Origin: Candidatus Woesearchaeota archaeon
GTDB taxonomy: Archaea; Nanobdellota; Nanobdellia; SCGC-AAA011-G17; UBA489
DNA: 5,763 bases
Direction: 5' to 3'
Assembly: GCA_030679025.1 (NCBI GenBank)
Contig: JAUXTV010000232.1
Span: 1 to 5,763, forward strand
Positions 5,349-5,763 of this stretch are shown here, piece by piece. Position 1 is the stretch's first letter. The number at the start of each line of letters is the position of its first letter. The notes below the pieces were generated by a model that did not search any database, was not told the DNA's origin, and saw only the letters and a program-made list of their open reading frames with translations. A program made the position numbers and the translations under genes.

Positions 5349-5393
5349 GTTCTTAGCTTTTTGGTTTACTATGACACAAACAAAACTAAGAAC
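5349..5393. repeat. Inverted repeat centred on the possible plus-strand start
   Basis: GTTCTTAG (5349-5356) pairs perfectly with CTAAGAAC (5386-5393). T/A-rich imperfect pairing continues inward (TTTT and GTTT against AAAC and AAAA). The centre of symmetry is at 5371, the first base of the ATG. It may be an operator over the transcription start, or a hairpin hiding the start in a longer RNA. Confidence 0.5.
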
Positions 5394-5472
5394 TTATGAA
5401 ATAAATTCGAACAAGAATATAACCTTTCCGATTGGAACTGTGGTTACAGTTAAAATATTCTCAAAAACTTGA
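5371..5472 (+). CDS. Possible 33-residue small protein, unrecognised
   Basis: This is a short ORF beginning MTQTKLRTYEI and ending TVVTVKIFSKT, with β-strand-like alternation near the end. There is no Shine-Dalgarno. Its only support is the promoter-like motif 24 nt upstream, which would give a leaderless message. It lacks cysteine, a signal peptide and a membrane segment. It may be a small protein, the broken 5' end of a larger gene, or a chance ORF. Confidence 0.2.
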   Translation: MTQTKLRTYEINSNKNITFPIGTVVTVKIFSKT

Positions 5473-5479
5473 TTTTGAG
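5460..5479. repeat. Small hairpin at the end of the possible small ORF
   Basis: CTCAAAA (5460-5466) pairs with TTTTGAG (5473-5479) around a six-base loop. It spans the TGA of the 33-residue ORF and lies between it and the convergent partial gene. No T-tract follows, so a terminator role is weak. Confidence 0.3.
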
Positions 5480-5555
5480 GGCATTTTCAGTATGCATAAG
5501 AAGAAGGGACAAGAGATCACCACAGTCAGAAATGTGTAAGCGATTTGTTTAGTTT

Positions 5556-5763
5556 TCAACTTGATGTTGCTAATAAATAACGATATGCTTCGTCAGGAAA
5601 AAGATTATATTGTGTTTGTTCTTCAATTCTAATAAACTCATAATGTCTTATCTTATTTAGAAATGGTTTGATTACATTTTCAACCTTTTTTAAATCATTA
5701 AAGCTCTCAACTATATGAAAACTGATAATGTCAGGTTCTTGTATGTTAAGTAAGTTACCTGGT
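5556..5763 (-). CDS. C-terminal part of an unrecognised protein, 5'-partial
   Basis: The minus strand is open from the right edge (first full codon at 5762) to a TGA at 5556-5558, giving 68 residues with no start in view. The sequence reads like a genuine protein tail: it has mixed charged and hydrophobic residues, a segment FHIVESFNDLKKVENVIKPF and an end EAYRYLLATSS. I do not recognise a family. It points the same way as the repeat ORF and radical SAM gene, but about 390 bp of promoter-like sequence separate them, so it is probably a different transcript. It contains no internal stop over 68 codons in A/T-rich DNA, which supports coding. Confidence 0.55.
   Translation of the reverse strand, partial: PGNLLNIQEPDIISFHIVESFNDLKKVENVIKPFLNKIRHYEFIRIEEQTQYNLFPDEAYRYLLATSS

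Larger units (their letters stand above)
5167..5555. other. AT-rich intergenic region with nested symmetric elements
   Basis: This 389-bp stretch holds no convincing large gene on either strand. It contains the two inverted 13-bp promoter-like motifs, a 16-bp inverted repeat, a 12-bp palindrome, an inverted repeat centred on a plus-strand ATG, a possible 33-residue ORF and a small hairpin, each listed separately. No tRNA, rRNA or CRISPR pattern is seen. In 5480-5555 I see only an 8-bp palindrome, TATGCATA (5491-5498). Confidence 0.6.

Overview
This window looks archaeal. The evidence is a TrmB-family regulator, solute-binding proteins held by an uncleaved N-terminal membrane segment instead of a bacterial lipobox, TATA-like boxes at archaeal spacing, and AT-rich DNA with standard stop codons and some purine-rich Shine-Dalgarno sites. 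The lineage cannot be fixed from this sequence alone; an uncultured, mesophile-like archaeon is my guess.

Left part (1-3564): a branched-chain amino acid (Liv/HAAT-type) ABC transport locus. It starts with the 3' half of a LivG-like ATPase, followed 30 bp later by a membrane-anchored LivK-like binding protein. A TrmB-family regulator converges on that gene with 4 bp between the stop codons. The regulator is divergent from a second, paralogous LivK-like gene. The 111-bp divergent gap holds a TATA-like sequence usable in both directions and a CACCT-N4-AGGTG palindrome, a plausible TrmB operator. The likely arrangement is one transporter served by two receptors, with at least one receptor gene under the local regulator.

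Middle-right part (3619-5166, minus strand): a two-gene unit, and the most unusual part of the window. A 107-residue ORF ends 6 bp before the start of a 405-residue radical SAM protein, whose Shine-Dalgarno lies inside the last codons of the small ORF. The small ORF carries two copies, 216 bp apart and in frame, of a 62-bp DNA repeat. They encode NASGAN-(4 variable residues)-FGRAGTPKDV-x-Y. The variable block of one copy is an exact 11-bp reverse complement of the other (CAACAGCAGTA versus TACTGCTGTTG). Between the repeats lies an acetyltransferase (GNAT) remnant in which the first helix is fused directly to the C-terminal motif, with the acetyl-CoA-binding core missing. This may be a repeat-containing peptide substrate with its radical SAM maturase (a RiPP-like pair), or a dispersed DNA repeat that has colonised the edges of a decayed gene. 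The sequence alone does not decide between these.

Right end (5167-5763): about 390 bp without a convincing large gene, but with much symmetric structure. A 13-bp motif (TAAGTAGAAATAT) occurs in inverted orientation, and each copy ends exactly 24 nt before an ATG on its own side. This looks like a divergent pair of leaderless or near-leaderless promoters. Between them lie a perfect 16-bp inverted repeat with a 20-bp spacer and a 12-bp palindrome. A possible 33-residue ORF follows on the plus strand. The window ends in the C-terminal 68 residues of an unrecognised minus-strand protein.
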